Below are positions 41,153-50,414 of a stretch of 64,000 bases of DNA, piece by piece; the first letter of the stretch is position 1; each line of letters opens with the position of its first letter. This DNA is from Diplonema japonicum (taxonomy: Eukaryota > Euglenozoa > Diplonemea > Diplonemida > Diplonemidae): assembly GCA_964019335.1 (NCBI GenBank), contig OZ025758.1, forward strand, positions 124,001 through 188,000, given 5' to 3'. Position numbers and translations under genes: made by a program. Below the pieces are notes generated by a model, which saw only the letters and a list, made by a program, of their open reading frames with translations, was not told the origin of the DNA and made no database searches.

Positions 41153-42295
41153 TTAAACGGAGAGTTCCCTGTTGCCCTTCTGAGAGAGAACAACGCCGGG
41201 GATGGTGTCGATGAACTTCTTTGCGTTGACGACAGTGTTGTACGCCAGGGTGACAGGGGTCGTGGTGTGGCGGTGGTAGATGTGCATCCCTGTGAGGCCC
41301 ACGTTGTAGAAGGTGTTTCCCTCGTAGTGCTGCCCGACGCCACCTTCGCCAGCGGCCGTCGGCACAGGCCTGGAGTCACAGAAGAAACCGTTGCCCCCTG
41401 CCCCGATCACTGTGTTCGACAAGACCTTGTGCCCCGACCCGAAGATAATGAGACCGTTCCCCGACCCTTGCACAACCCTGTTGTGGGCCACGACGACCTC
41501 CTCCCCGTTCACCTGGATCCCGTTGTTCTGCCACTGTGCGAAGGGGCGTTGTCCGTAGTTCTCGATGAGGTTGTTCTCCACACGGCACCCTGGAAGGCAC
41601 TTGCTCACCTGGATTCCGTCCGCCCCGAGGTTTTTCAGCACATTGTTCTCCACCACGAGTCCCCGCATGTCGTGCGGGTACACCACTGTCGGAACCCCGT
41701 TGCACTCCAGCGTCCTCTCGTATGCCGTGTAGCCGATGTACATACCCTCCCCGTCCCCCGTCTCGTGGATGTAGTTGTCGTGAACCTTTACGTTCGCCAT
41801 CTCGAAGTTCTCCTTCCATGTTGCGGGGTCGCACGTGGGGTCCGTCTTCAGCATGAGCCCTGCAAAGGATGCCCCCTTCACTTCCACATGGTCGATCTCG
41901 ATGTCCGACGTCATCGTGTTCGCCCCGAGCGTGCCCCCTAGTTGGAACCCATACTCCACAGAGGTGTCCCCCGTCCCCGTGATGCGCAGGTACCGCGACC
42001 TCTCCACGCTGATGCTGTAGTGGTATTGCGTCGTCACCACTGCCCCCTTGCAGTTCCGTACCACGATGGGCGCCCCTTCCTCCCCCACCACGTTCCGGAT
42101 GTTGATGGGGCCCCTCGACCCGCCCTCGAAGCACACCACGTCACCCCCCTTTGCCTTCGCCACCGCCCCGTCAAAGCGGTAGTGCTGCGAAGGCACCACG
42201 TGTGTGCACCCGCACGCCGCAGCGTCCTCGCTGCTCAGCGCAGCCACACCGCATCCTCCAAACAGCAGCACAGCACAGAGAAGGACAGGCTTCAT
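41153..42295 (-). CDS. Secreted right-handed parallel beta-helix protein, 380 aa (polysaccharide lyase-like)
   Basis: MKPVLLCAVLLFGGCGVAAL is a signal peptide. The body shows repeated beta-helix coils: N/D-x-I/V-x-x-N...G-x-G-I patterns such as LVVENNVLKNLGADGIQVSK, VVVAHNRVVQGSGNGLIIFG and HKVLSNTVIGAGGNGFFCDS. The opening GGDVVCFEGG...GEEGAPIVVRN is typical of bacterial-type pectate, alginate or chondroitin lyase-like folds. The exact substrate and catalytic residues cannot be assigned by eye, so the enzyme class is inference. No introns. Together with the nearby AA10 oxidase it suggests extracellular polysaccharide breakdown; horizontal acquisition is possible but untested. Confidence 0.82.
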   Translation of the reverse strand: MKPVLLCAVLLFGGCGVAALSSEDAAACGCTHVVPSQHYRFDGAVAKAKGGDVVCFEGGSRGPINIRNVVGEEGAPIVVRNCKGAVVTTQYHYSISVERSRYLRITGTGDTSVEYGFQLGGTLGANTMTSDIEIDHVEVKGASFAGLMLKTDPTCDPATWKENFEMANVKVHDNYIHETGDGEGMYIGYTAYERTLECNGVPTVVYPHDMRGLVVENNVLKNLGADGIQVSKCLPGCRVENNLIENYGQRPFAQWQNNGIQVNGEEVVVAHNRVVQGSGNGLIIFGSGHKVLSNTVIGAGGNGFFCDSRPVPTAAGEGGVGQHYEGNTFYNVGLTGMHIYHRHTTTPVTLAYNTVVNAKKFIDTIPGVVLSQKGNRELSV

Positions 42296-44440
42296 TTTTA
42301 GTTTTCTTTGAAACCTGAATTCGAGGTATCTAAATGAAGAAGAGGAAAGCGGTTCTGCTGCTGAGGTGGTACGTGAAGACGTTCAACCCGTATAAATTCT
42401 TGAGACGTATAATGTGAAGGGGAGGCGAATTTGTCGGGGAATTTGTGTCACCCCTCCTCAAGTTAAGAACATATATCTTGTCTTTCGAGACAAACATAAC
42501 ACATTTCAGGAGGGCAAGAGCGATCTCGCTGTGAGTTGTGAACAGTCAGAGAGCACATTCCCTCTGTTGAAAGGCAAGGTAAAACGCCAGGTAAAAGAAC
42601 ATTGAATCTCAGCCTCAGGGTTTTAAAAAAAAGTAGAAGGCAAAAAACCTCCAATGTGTATTTAACTTACACAAGCTGTAAGTGACCAGGTTGCACATTC
42701 TCCACCAAGAATTGGCAAAGGCAAACAAAGGTTGCAATCATCGCGATGCTCATGCGGTGCAAGTCTGGCCTCTGTCATCATCCAGCTTTGGTCTTGTGCC
42801 GAAGTAAGTAATCTCCAACACGAATATACTCAAAAACAGATCCTGTGTAGAGTACAGTCTTGCCCCCTGCGACTACCAAAACACGCTTACAGACAGAGAA
42901 CAGGGCACGAAAACACCACCAGCTATGCTGCCAGTAGGAATTCAAAACGAAAAAGTAGCGCAGCTGTAAATCGAACCGGATACCTCTGCAACCGAAGTAC
43001 AACCCATTTAGCTGGGGAAAAAAAAAGAAGGAAAAAGCAGTGTTTCTTGCCAGTGAATAAGAAAAGGGAGGGGCATTTCTCACTGCATGAAAGGCAGTTT
43101 TGCTACAGGTGCTTTCTTTAAAAAAAGATTGAAAAACTGTAAATCTAGGATTGCATTTTACAAAACCCATTTATTAAAGTTAAAACCCATACATTGCATT
43201 TTACAGAAAACCCATTTATTAAAATTAAAACGTTCTTTGTTGCCCCGGGGGGGCAAGAGAGAGAGGGAGAAGAGAAAGGAATCTGCGTTGCGATCAGAGA
43301 AAAATATGGCAAGGAATTCAAAGTACAGGACAACACCCCCTCATCATGGAGGGCCGCCCTTGGCAAGGAAGAAAAACAAAAAAAGAGTGTTCTGGGTATG
43401 GGTTATGTTTGCTGGCTTATTGTGCCCTGTCCGCCTTCCAAAGGCCACTTATGCTGTTCACTCCAGAGTCCCGAGAGGCCAACCCAACCCCTGCAACAAC
43501 TGCTGTTGCTGCAGCAGCACTGCACCATTTGCCTGTTTTTGGCAATGTACCCCATTTTTCGGTGCATTTTTGACAAGTTTGCGTGATTGCTTTCTTCATT
43601 TTTTTTCTTTTTTTTTTGTTTTTCTTTATTTTAAAAGCTAAAAGCCTGTGTGTGTGTGCAAATTTGAGATCAGCATCATGTCAATTTCAATGAATAACAC
43701 CGTGAGAGATTGATTGGGCGACAAAAAAAAAGGGAGGGGGAATATTTTAAAGAAGGGAAGTGAAAAAAAAAAAAAAAGAGGAGGAGGGGGGAAATGAAAA
43801 ATTTTCTTCTTCTTTCCCTCTATTCAATTTTCTTGTTTTTTTTTTTTCCCAACGTTTTTTTTTTTTTTCTTCTTTTTTTCTCTTCTTTCTTCTCAAGTTC
43901 AAAAGCTCAGTGATGGATATACAAAGCACAAAAAAAAGGACACGTCAACATACAGCCAGCCCTTTACCTCCCCCCCCCCACCTTAATTCGAAATATTGTT
44001 CAATAAATAGGAAAAAGAAATGTTAGTTTCACACAAACCGCCCTACTTTTTTCCCCCTCCCCCCCCCCCCCCCCCCCTCAAGATAACAAGGCACCCTTTT
44101 TTTTTTCATTTGGCCTTTTCCTCTCAAAAGGGGGAGGGAGGGAGGGGATGGTTCTGTGGGACCAGTACACTACAACTAGCTCCTCTCCCTCTCTTTCCTA
44201 TTATGACTTGATTTTATTCTCTTTTTTTTTTAATGTATTTCCTCGTTCTTATTTCAGTTCAAATTCTGCATTCGTATTGAATGCGATAAAAAGGGGAGGG
44301 GAAGGGGGGGGTCAACGGGAAAACCTCATCGCAGGAGAGACCGAATAAAGTGGCCTGCTATCAAAAAATACTGCATGAGGGGGGAAATGGGAGAATAGAT
44401 GGGTAGGGAGTAGGGGAACAGGGTGGGGTTCTCCTCCACT
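42296..44440. other. 2.1-kb AT-rich spacer
   Basis: Contains a short tandem duplication of about 43 bp at 43148-43232 (unit around cattttacaaaacccattta), a C run near 44050-44077 and many A/T runs. A 60-codon minus-strand frame starts with ATG near 43599 (AATAVVAGVGLASRDSGVNS) but has no recognisable family. I see no convincing gene. Confidence 0.45.
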
Positions 44441-45676
44441 CTACAGCGCCTTGAGGCCCTCGGGGATGTTGAGGGTCTTGGGCTTCTCCCAGGTGAACCC
44501 CTTCTCGGAGGTCCTACCGAAGTGGCCCATGGAGGAGGTCTCGGAGTAGATGGGCCTCCTGAGGTCGAGGTCCTTGATGATGTCGTAGGGCCTGAGGCGG
44601 TAGTTGTTGTTGATGATCTTGAGGAGGTCCTCGTCGGAGTACTTCCCGGTGCCGTAGCTGTCCACGTAGACGGAGAGGGGCTCCGCAACACCGATAGCAT
44701 AGGCAAGCTGCACAATGCACCTCTTGGCAAGACCGCCGGCAACGATCGACTTGGCGATCCACCTGGCAGCGTAGCACGCAGACCTGTCCACCTTGGTGGG
44801 GTCCTTCCCGGAGAAGGCACCACCACCGTGCGCACCCCACCCACCGTAGGTGTCCACGATGATCTTCCTCCCGGTCAGACCAGCGTCACCCTGCGGCCCA
44901 CCGATCACGAACCTGCCAGAGGGGTTCAAGTGGTAGATGGTCTGTTAATTTTTTTGTTTTAGGGGGGGGGAAAGAAATTTATTGTGTACCTTTTCGTCGA
45001 GGTATTTTGCGGGGATGACCTCCTTGCAGAGGGCCTTGAGGTCCTCCCTGATCTTCTCGTTGGTGACCTCCTCGCAGTGCTGGGAGGAGATGAGGATGCA
45101 GTGCACGCGGAGGGGGGTCAGGAGCTTTGCGGCGCCCTTCTCCTCGACCCTGTACTCGACGGTGACCTGGGTCTTGGCGTCCGGGCGGGCCCATGCAAGG
45201 GTGCCGTTGTTACGCTTCTCGGAGTGCTTCTGGGCAAGCTGGCGAGCAAGCTCGTAGGAGAGGGGCATCAGTGTCTCGGTCTCGTCGGTGGCGTACCCGA
45301 ACATGAGGCCCTGGTCACCGGCACCGAGGTCGCCCTCGTGCTCGTACTGGGTGCACTGGCCGATGTCGGGGGACTGCTGCTCGATGGCGACGAGCACGTT
45401 GCAGGTCTTGTAGTCGAAGCCCTTCGCGGAGTCGTCGTAGCCGATCTTCTTGACCGTGTCGCGGAGCACTGTCTGGTAGTCCACCACTGCCTTCGTCGTG
45501 ATCTCACCGAACACCATCACCATCCCTGTCTTGCAGCAGGACTCGCACGCCACCTTCGACATGGGGTCCACAGCAAGGCACGCGTCCAGCACAGCGTCGG
45601 AGAACTGATCGCACATCTTGTCAGGGTGACCCTCTGTCACGTGCTCAGACGAAAACATGAAAGTACGGGTGGACAT
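44441..45676 (-). CDS. S-adenosylmethionine synthetase, 395 aa, two exons
   Basis: Makes S-adenosylmethionine from methionine and ATP. Exon 1 is 45676-44990 (229 codons) and exon 2 is 44941-44441, joined in phase 0 across a 48-nt intron (GTACAC...AACAG). The join gives [19 protein letters not shown], matching the family without a gap. Diagnostic motifs are [20 protein letters not shown] (ATP and methionine site), [16 protein letters not shown] and [20 protein letters not shown]. Full length for the family (380-400). Cytosolic, and next in the methyl cycle after MetE, which lies downstream on the same strand. Reading through the intron would add [10 protein letters not shown] and a stop, so splicing is needed. 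Confidence 0.97.
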
Positions 45677-45922
45677 TTTTTTTGGTTTTTATTGGTTTTT
45701 TTTTTTTTTTGTTTAGATACACTGGGGGGTTTCTTAAAAGAGAGAAAAGCAATGCAACAAAAAAGTGAGAAAAAAAGATCTTTTTTTTCATAGCAATCTA
45801 GTCTCCCCCCCCCCCTTTTTTTTTGAAACATTTCACCGGTATACATAATAATAATAAAAACACAAAAAAAAGATAACAACAACAATATAGAAAAAAAAAA
45901 AGAAGAAAAAACGTTCTTTCAC

Positions 45923-47599
45923 TCACACATCCCTCCTGTCGGCCATTTGGTACGACACATGCCTGTCTTCTATGTATCTCCCTGCAAGCCCTGCATGCCC
46001 CCCGCACTCCCGTAGTGCGTCTAGCGCTTGCGCTGGAGAGATGTTGTACTTTGTGGTGAGGTTCGCCACGCGCGGGGCCCAGTCGGAAACCCACGGGGAG
46101 TCGGACGGCAGCCCCGGTGCGGCACGCTGGAACAAATCCAGGTTGGCGTGCTTTTCCAAGGGAAGGTTGTCAAGAGAAGCAGGCACTTCACGCTGCAAAG
46201 GAGAAGCCGACTCCACATCAGAAGGATCCGAGTCCAAACCCAAGTCTTCCGTAAACCCCGTGAGAGGGAAAGGCGTTGTCAGTTCCACCGCCCGAACATC
46301 CGTCCACGGCACAGCATCTGCCTTCTGCTTGTGCCTGTAGAACAGCAACGCCAGTATGAGAATCACACAGCACAGCATCAAACCCAAAATGACCCAAAAT
46401 ATAGGATTATCGTCACCATCAATGGGAACCTCCGTTGGTGTCGGCGGGGGTGTGATTGTCACGCTCAATGTAAGCGATTTCGACTCGCTCTGAGTGATGC
46501 TCTCAGTCAACGTCGGGCTCAGCGAAACCGAATGTGATTCGGTCTCCGTTTTTGTCAACGTCGCTGTGGGAGTTGGTGGGAACATCGGTGGGAGATACTC
46601 TTCAGGCGCCCATGGTCTGTTCCCAGCCTTGACCTGACACAGTGATTGAAACTCGTTCTCGCAGTTCTCCGAACACAGATCCCCTGTGTTCGCACCACAC
46701 GTCACCAAAGGCGTGTAACTAGGACCCGAACCGGCTATGTAAGCACACGCTCCCAATTGATTTGTTGTGTCTCTGCTGTCGTACCACGATGGTACGTATG
46801 TTACAAGCGGGTCCACCCACGTCCATGCCTGGGTGGCGACAGGTGCGGTTCTTGATGCCGAGAGCCATGCTCGGTCTACGCCTGTTAAGAGATTTTGAAT
46901 CATCTCTCCTTCGACGTTGTCCAGGAGCGATGAGAGGATGGCTCTGCCGTTCCCGCCTTGTGCTGGGTCTTTGCATACGGCCTCCGCAGCCGCACCGCCT
47001 GATGTCAAGACGTTGAGGAGCTTGTAGCAGGCTTGGTCGAAAAGCTTCCATGTGGCGATGTCGGGTGGGTCGCAAGCGTTCCCTGCAGCCGATTTGTAAA
47101 AACACAAAACCGGCATCATTACGGAGCAGTCCTCCTCGCATATGACAGGGGCTCCGGTTGGGTAGGCTACGGTTGGGTATTTGCACATTGTGCCTGCGCC
47201 ACCGCCGACGTAGGCGCAGTTTTTTGTGAGGTCGATGTCAGGCCGCGAGGCGGCCCATCGGTCTTTTTTTACATCTTCTGGTCCCGTTGGGAGCTTCCAT
47301 TGCCATCCAGACCTTGGTGCTTCGTCACGCATGCCGACCCAGAATTCACTGCCGTCTTCAACCAAACCTCCTATCCTGATCTGAGTGGCGGCAGACTCTA
47401 CTGAGTACAGCTCTGCTCCAAGTTGCATCCTCTCACATGCTGCGGACCCCCACGATGTCTTCTCTATGGTAGCTTTTACGCATCTTGCGCCACCGTCGAA
47501 CGCCCACCCAGGCTCGCACGGTTCTCCACCTGTTACGTTCCTCGTGTGTATCAGAAGCGTCAGAAGCACAGCAGTCAATGTTTTCGATAAGCGGTTCAT
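45923..47599 (-). CDS. Type I membrane protein with two C-type lectin-like domains and a UBA-like tail, 558 aa
   Basis: Start is the ATG at 47599 (MNRLSKTLTAVLLTLLIHT, signal peptide). Residues about 27-165 form a lectin-like domain (CEPGWAFDGGARCVKA, EFWVGMRDE, GWQWKLPTG). Residues about 180-325 form a second, more diverged one (FDQACYKLLN, AWLSASRT, AWTWVDP). Neither has an EPN/QPD or intact WND motif, so calcium-dependent sugar binding is uncertain. A Thr/Ser/Pro stalk (about 340-395, with TKTETESHSVSLS), probably O-glycosylated, leads to a single membrane span at about 400-421 (WVILGLMLCCVILILALLF). The cytoplasmic tail ends in a helix pair (ISPAQALDALRECGGHAGLA) resembling a UBA ubiquitin-binding domain. 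The role as surface receptor is inference. Confidence 0.82.
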   Translation of the reverse strand: MNRLSKTLTAVLLTLLIHTRNVTGGEPCEPGWAFDGGARCVKATIEKTSWGSAACERMQLGAELYSVESAATQIRIGGLVEDGSEFWVGMRDEAPRSGWQWKLPTGPEDVKKDRWAASRPDIDLTKNCAYVGGGAGTMCKYPTVAYPTGAPVICEEDCSVMMPVLCFYKSAAGNACDPPDIATWKLFDQACYKLLNVLTSGGAAAEAVCKDPAQGGNGRAILSSLLDNVEGEMIQNLLTGVDRAWLSASRTAPVATQAWTWVDPLVTYVPSWYDSRDTTNQLGACAYIAGSGPSYTPLVTCGANTGDLCSENCENEFQSLCQVKAGNRPWAPEEYLPPMFPPTPTATLTKTETESHSVSLSPTLTESITQSESKSLTLSVTITPPPTPTEVPIDGDDNPIFWVILGLMLCCVILILALLFYRHKQKADAVPWTDVRAVELTTPFPLTGFTEDLGLDSDPSDVESASPLQREVPASLDNLPLEKHANLDLFQRAAPGLPSDSPWVSDWAPRVANLTTKYNISPAQALDALRECGGHAGLAGRYIEDRHVSYQMADRRDV

Positions 47600-47880
47600 C
47601 ACATTTTCTTCTCTCTATTATGTTTCTTTTTTCCTGACGGGTGTTTTTTTATAGACTTTTAAGAGAGAAGGAATCGCGAGAGAAGAAAAAAAAAAAAAGA
47701 AAGAAGAAAAAAAAAGATACGATAGATGAAAAAAAAGGACCAGAGGAAGGAACAGAATTAGAAAGAAAGAATTTTTTTTCTTTAAAAAAAAGGGGTACAA
47801 AAGATCAGATATCTTGTATTCCCCTTCCATCCTTTCTTCTTTTTATTTTTATTCTTTTCTTTTTTTTAACATGGGTGTTC

Positions 47881-49065
47881 TTAGTCCACACCAAGTGCAG
47901 GAGGCTGTGGTGGCGGTGTGGGTTGATGGTATTTTGCCTGTTGTCTCTGCTTTGCGGCAACTCTCTGCTGTTTCATCTTGGTAGATGATCGAAGAGCTGC
48001 AAGCTGGGCTTCCCGGTCCCTCACCTTGCTCTCCGCCAAGGAGAGCTCCTTCCGAAGCGACATAACCTCCTTCACAAGGTGATCCTTAGTAAGAACCCTC
48101 GAAGAGGGCCTTCTACTAGGCAAGGATTTCGGTGGAAAAGGTTGAGGAAGTGAATTTCGAACCGGTGCCCCGTAGACGGATATTTTCCTACGGTGCTGGC
48201 TGTTTTTTACAGGGCTTGGTGCTGCACTCTGAACAGGAGGCAGACAGGCCCGCAAGGCATACCCGCAAAGGTCCATCATTCTCTCTTCAGGAACATCATC
48301 TTCGCTTGCTGCAGACGTTTGGAGGAGAAGGTACTTTGCAGGGACTTCTTCTGGTGGGCTTTCCGAAGGGGTGGTCTCAAAGATGACAAGAACGACACCA
48401 GGACGCGTGGCGGAGCACCCAACAACCTTCCCAAGAATGCTTGGGGCGAGCTGCGAAATGACAAGATCCCCGGATTTGAACAGACATGGGGACACGTTTG
48501 CAACAGGGGGCTTCGTTTTCATCGCTGCTAATGAAGATTTTATCGGGTAGAAGGTCGAATAGCTGTCGAGTTCGAGAATGGAGGTTGCTTTCTTGTCGAA
48601 CAGAGTTTGGGAAGGGTTCGGGTTCGGGGGCCGTTTTTTTATTTTGTTCAGCATTGTGAGCAGGAAGAAAGGGTACTTTATCTTGCCCCGTCGCGGGGAC
48701 ACCAGGGTGCTGCTGTTCCCAGTTGCAAAATAACCCATGGCGTCGTTCAGGACGCTGGTGCTGATGGACCCGTTGCCTTCGCTCCCCCCTCCCAGTCGAA
48801 TCCAGACTTTTCTCAGATCGGTGTCCCAGTGCCATGCCCACACCGCACGTAAAACCTTTAAGAACTCCAACCCTGTAAGTTGCCTCTCCTCAACTTTCCC
48901 CAACGTGTTTAAAATTTCAGCACAACAGGCATCTAATGCTTTTGCGTGTAACTCACTGTCCCACCAAGGGACCTTGGCAGAAGCCACCTTTACCGCATCC
49001 CTTCCCTCTTCCCAGTCCTGTCTGAGCTGCTGGGCTCCGTCCCGGGTTAATTGCCATTTTTTCAT
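47881..49065 (-). CDS. Unrecognised coiled-coil protein, 394 aa
   Basis: An intact frame from the ATG at 49065 to a stop at 47881, with protein-like composition and no signal peptide or membrane span. The N-terminal 180 residues are mostly helical (MKKWQLTRDGAQQLRQDWEE). The middle holds a small beta-rich segment (SGDLVISQLAPSILGKVVG, PGVVLVIFETTP) that could be an SH3/Tudor-like barrel. The C-terminal 70 residues are a basic coiled coil (HLVKEVMSLRKELSLAESKV) followed by Gln/Pro-rich sequence. I do not recognise the family. It lies 281 bp from the lectin-like gene, same strand. Confidence 0.7.
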   Translation of the reverse strand: MKKWQLTRDGAQQLRQDWEEGRDAVKVASAKVPWWDSELHAKALDACCAEILNTLGKVEERQLTGLEFLKVLRAVWAWHWDTDLRKVWIRLGGGSEGNGSISTSVLNDAMGYFATGNSSTLVSPRRGKIKYPFFLLTMLNKIKKRPPNPNPSQTLFDKKATSILELDSYSTFYPIKSSLAAMKTKPPVANVSPCLFKSGDLVISQLAPSILGKVVGCSATRPGVVLVIFETTPSESPPEEVPAKYLLLQTSAASEDDVPEERMMDLCGYALRACLPPVQSAAPSPVKNSQHRRKISVYGAPVRNSLPQPFPPKSLPSRRPSSRVLTKDHLVKEVMSLRKELSLAESKVRDREAQLAALRSSTKMKQQRVAAKQRQQAKYHQPTPPPQPPALGVD

Positions 49066-50063
49066 TTTTGGCCCTTCTTTTTTTTGGTGGGGTGTATTTT
49101 GTTTTTTTTTTTTTGAAACGGTTTAAAAAAAGAAAAAAAGAAAAAAGAAAAAGAAGAAAAGGAGGGAGAAAAAAAAGGAGAACAGAACAGAGCACAGGAA
49201 AGAAAAAGGAAAGGAATCTCTCTTCTTTTCCCCCATTTCTGTGTTCCATCCTGTCCGTCACTTCCCCCCCCCCTTTTTTCTTTTCTTTTTTTTGCGGGCT
49301 GGGTCAGACGTCGAGATGCCTACATAAGGTGCAATGGGAAAAAAAAAGAAGCTGTAAAAGGCCCCTTTTCTTCTTCAATAAAAGGTGGAAAAAAAAAAGG
49401 AATAGGAAAAAAAAAAGAGAACAAACTCTCCCTCCCTTCAGTTGGGTTTATATTTCCTTCGCCTGGTTTCGTGCTCCCACACCACCTTATTTTGTTTAGT
49501 TTTTTTTATAAGGAGCTTGAAACGGGGGAAAAAAAAGGGGAAAGAAAGAGAAAGAAAAAAAAAAGGGGGGAAAGGAAAGGGAAGAAGCAAAAGAAAGAAA
49601 AAAAAGAGTTTTTGTACAAAGACTGCAAAGCAAGGTTTTAAATCATCTCCTCCCCTTCTTTTTTATTTTTTTTTTGTTTTTTTTAAAGGTAGTGTTGATG
49701 CCTTGATCCATGCCGTTTCGCCCTCTTACGTGGCTTTAGGTGGCAAGATTGGCTATTCTGTATTTAAAAAAAAAAGGGAGAAAACCCATTGCTCTGCATT
49801 TGCCTCATGTTCCTCTTTTTTGTTCGCTTCCCCCTCCCCCCCCTTTTTTATCTTTTTCATTTTATTTTCCCCCCTTTCTATTCTTCCCGACAGCTTACTG
49901 GGTCACAAGGAAAAAAATAAACACCGATCTGCTAGGGAATGGATGTACTGGGACGAGATTTTTTTTTTTGTTTTCTTGTTCTCTTTTTTTTCAATATGCA
50001 ACAAGATTTTTTTTTTTTTTTTTTTTTTTTTTAAAGGAGAACAGAAAGTTATTTGTGTCCACA
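49066..50063. other. 1-kb homopolymer-rich spacer
   Basis: A, T, G and C runs throughout (for example T28 near 50006-50033). This is the 3' flank of the selenoprotein gene, where a SECIS element should lie, but I could not pick one out by eye. Confidence 0.4.
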
Positions 50064-50088
50064 CGCCGTAAAAAATTTTTTTACGGCG
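50064..50088 (-). other. Perfect 12-bp inverted repeat just after the selenoprotein stop
   Basis: cgccgtaaaaaa is followed almost directly by ttttttacggcg with one extra T between, beginning 2 nt after the TAA of the selenoprotein gene. It lacks the AUGA...AA...GA core of a SECIS. Its function is unknown; it could be an RNA 3'-end hairpin or a palindromic DNA site. Confidence 0.6.
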
Positions 50089-50089
50089 C

Positions 50090-50414
50090 TTAGGCACCTC
50101 AACCTGCAGAGGCCCCAGATTGCACTGTTATTGTTGTTTTTTTTTTTTTTTTTATTATTATTATTATTTTCCACACCTTGGCCTTTACCAATACCGTGGA
50201 TGTTTCCACCGGGCCCAGACCCACCACCACTGCCACCGCCATTTCTTCTAGATTTTTGTAAAACGTCTTTGTGCTCATCCAGCGACTGGTTAGGCAACAT
50301 AGACATAAAGAAAAAAGCAACCAAGTTCAAGAAAGCGAAAAAGAACTCTTGGGCTTTAACAAACAGAGGCTTTTCCACCACCCGGCCACCGCTCAAATAC
50401 ATGCCTTCCTTCAT
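50090..50414 (-). CDS. SELENOK: Selenoprotein K, 90 aa, two exons, UGA-encoded selenocysteine
   Basis: Exon 1 is 50414-50177 and exon 2 is 50124-50090, joined in phase 1 over a 52-nt intron (GTGTGG...AACAG). The protein has the SelK/SelG layout: MYLSGGRVVE at the N-terminus, one membrane span (EFFFAFLNLVAFFFMSML), then a Gly-rich basic tail (GGGSGGGSGPGG). Splicing gives the C-terminus SGASAG-U-GA, where U is the in-frame TGA at 50101-50099, followed by two codons and TAA. Sec close to the C-terminus after Gly is the hallmark of SelK (GGUGR in animals). SelK is an ER-membrane protein linked to ER quality control and protein palmitoylation. The start could be the first ATG or the second (50402), which would give the usual short N-terminus. 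Without splicing, the frame reads into poly-Asn/Lys and looks unrelated. Confidence 0.82.

Noticed and set aside
42940-43010. tRNA-like B-box (ccggttcgattta) on the minus strand
   Set aside because: No cloverleaf can be formed and there is no matching A-box at the right distance.
49400-50063. SECIS element for SelK
   Set aside because: Several ATGA or GTGA starts occur, but none with the paired stem, AA loop and GA core recognisable by eye; left for a covariance search.
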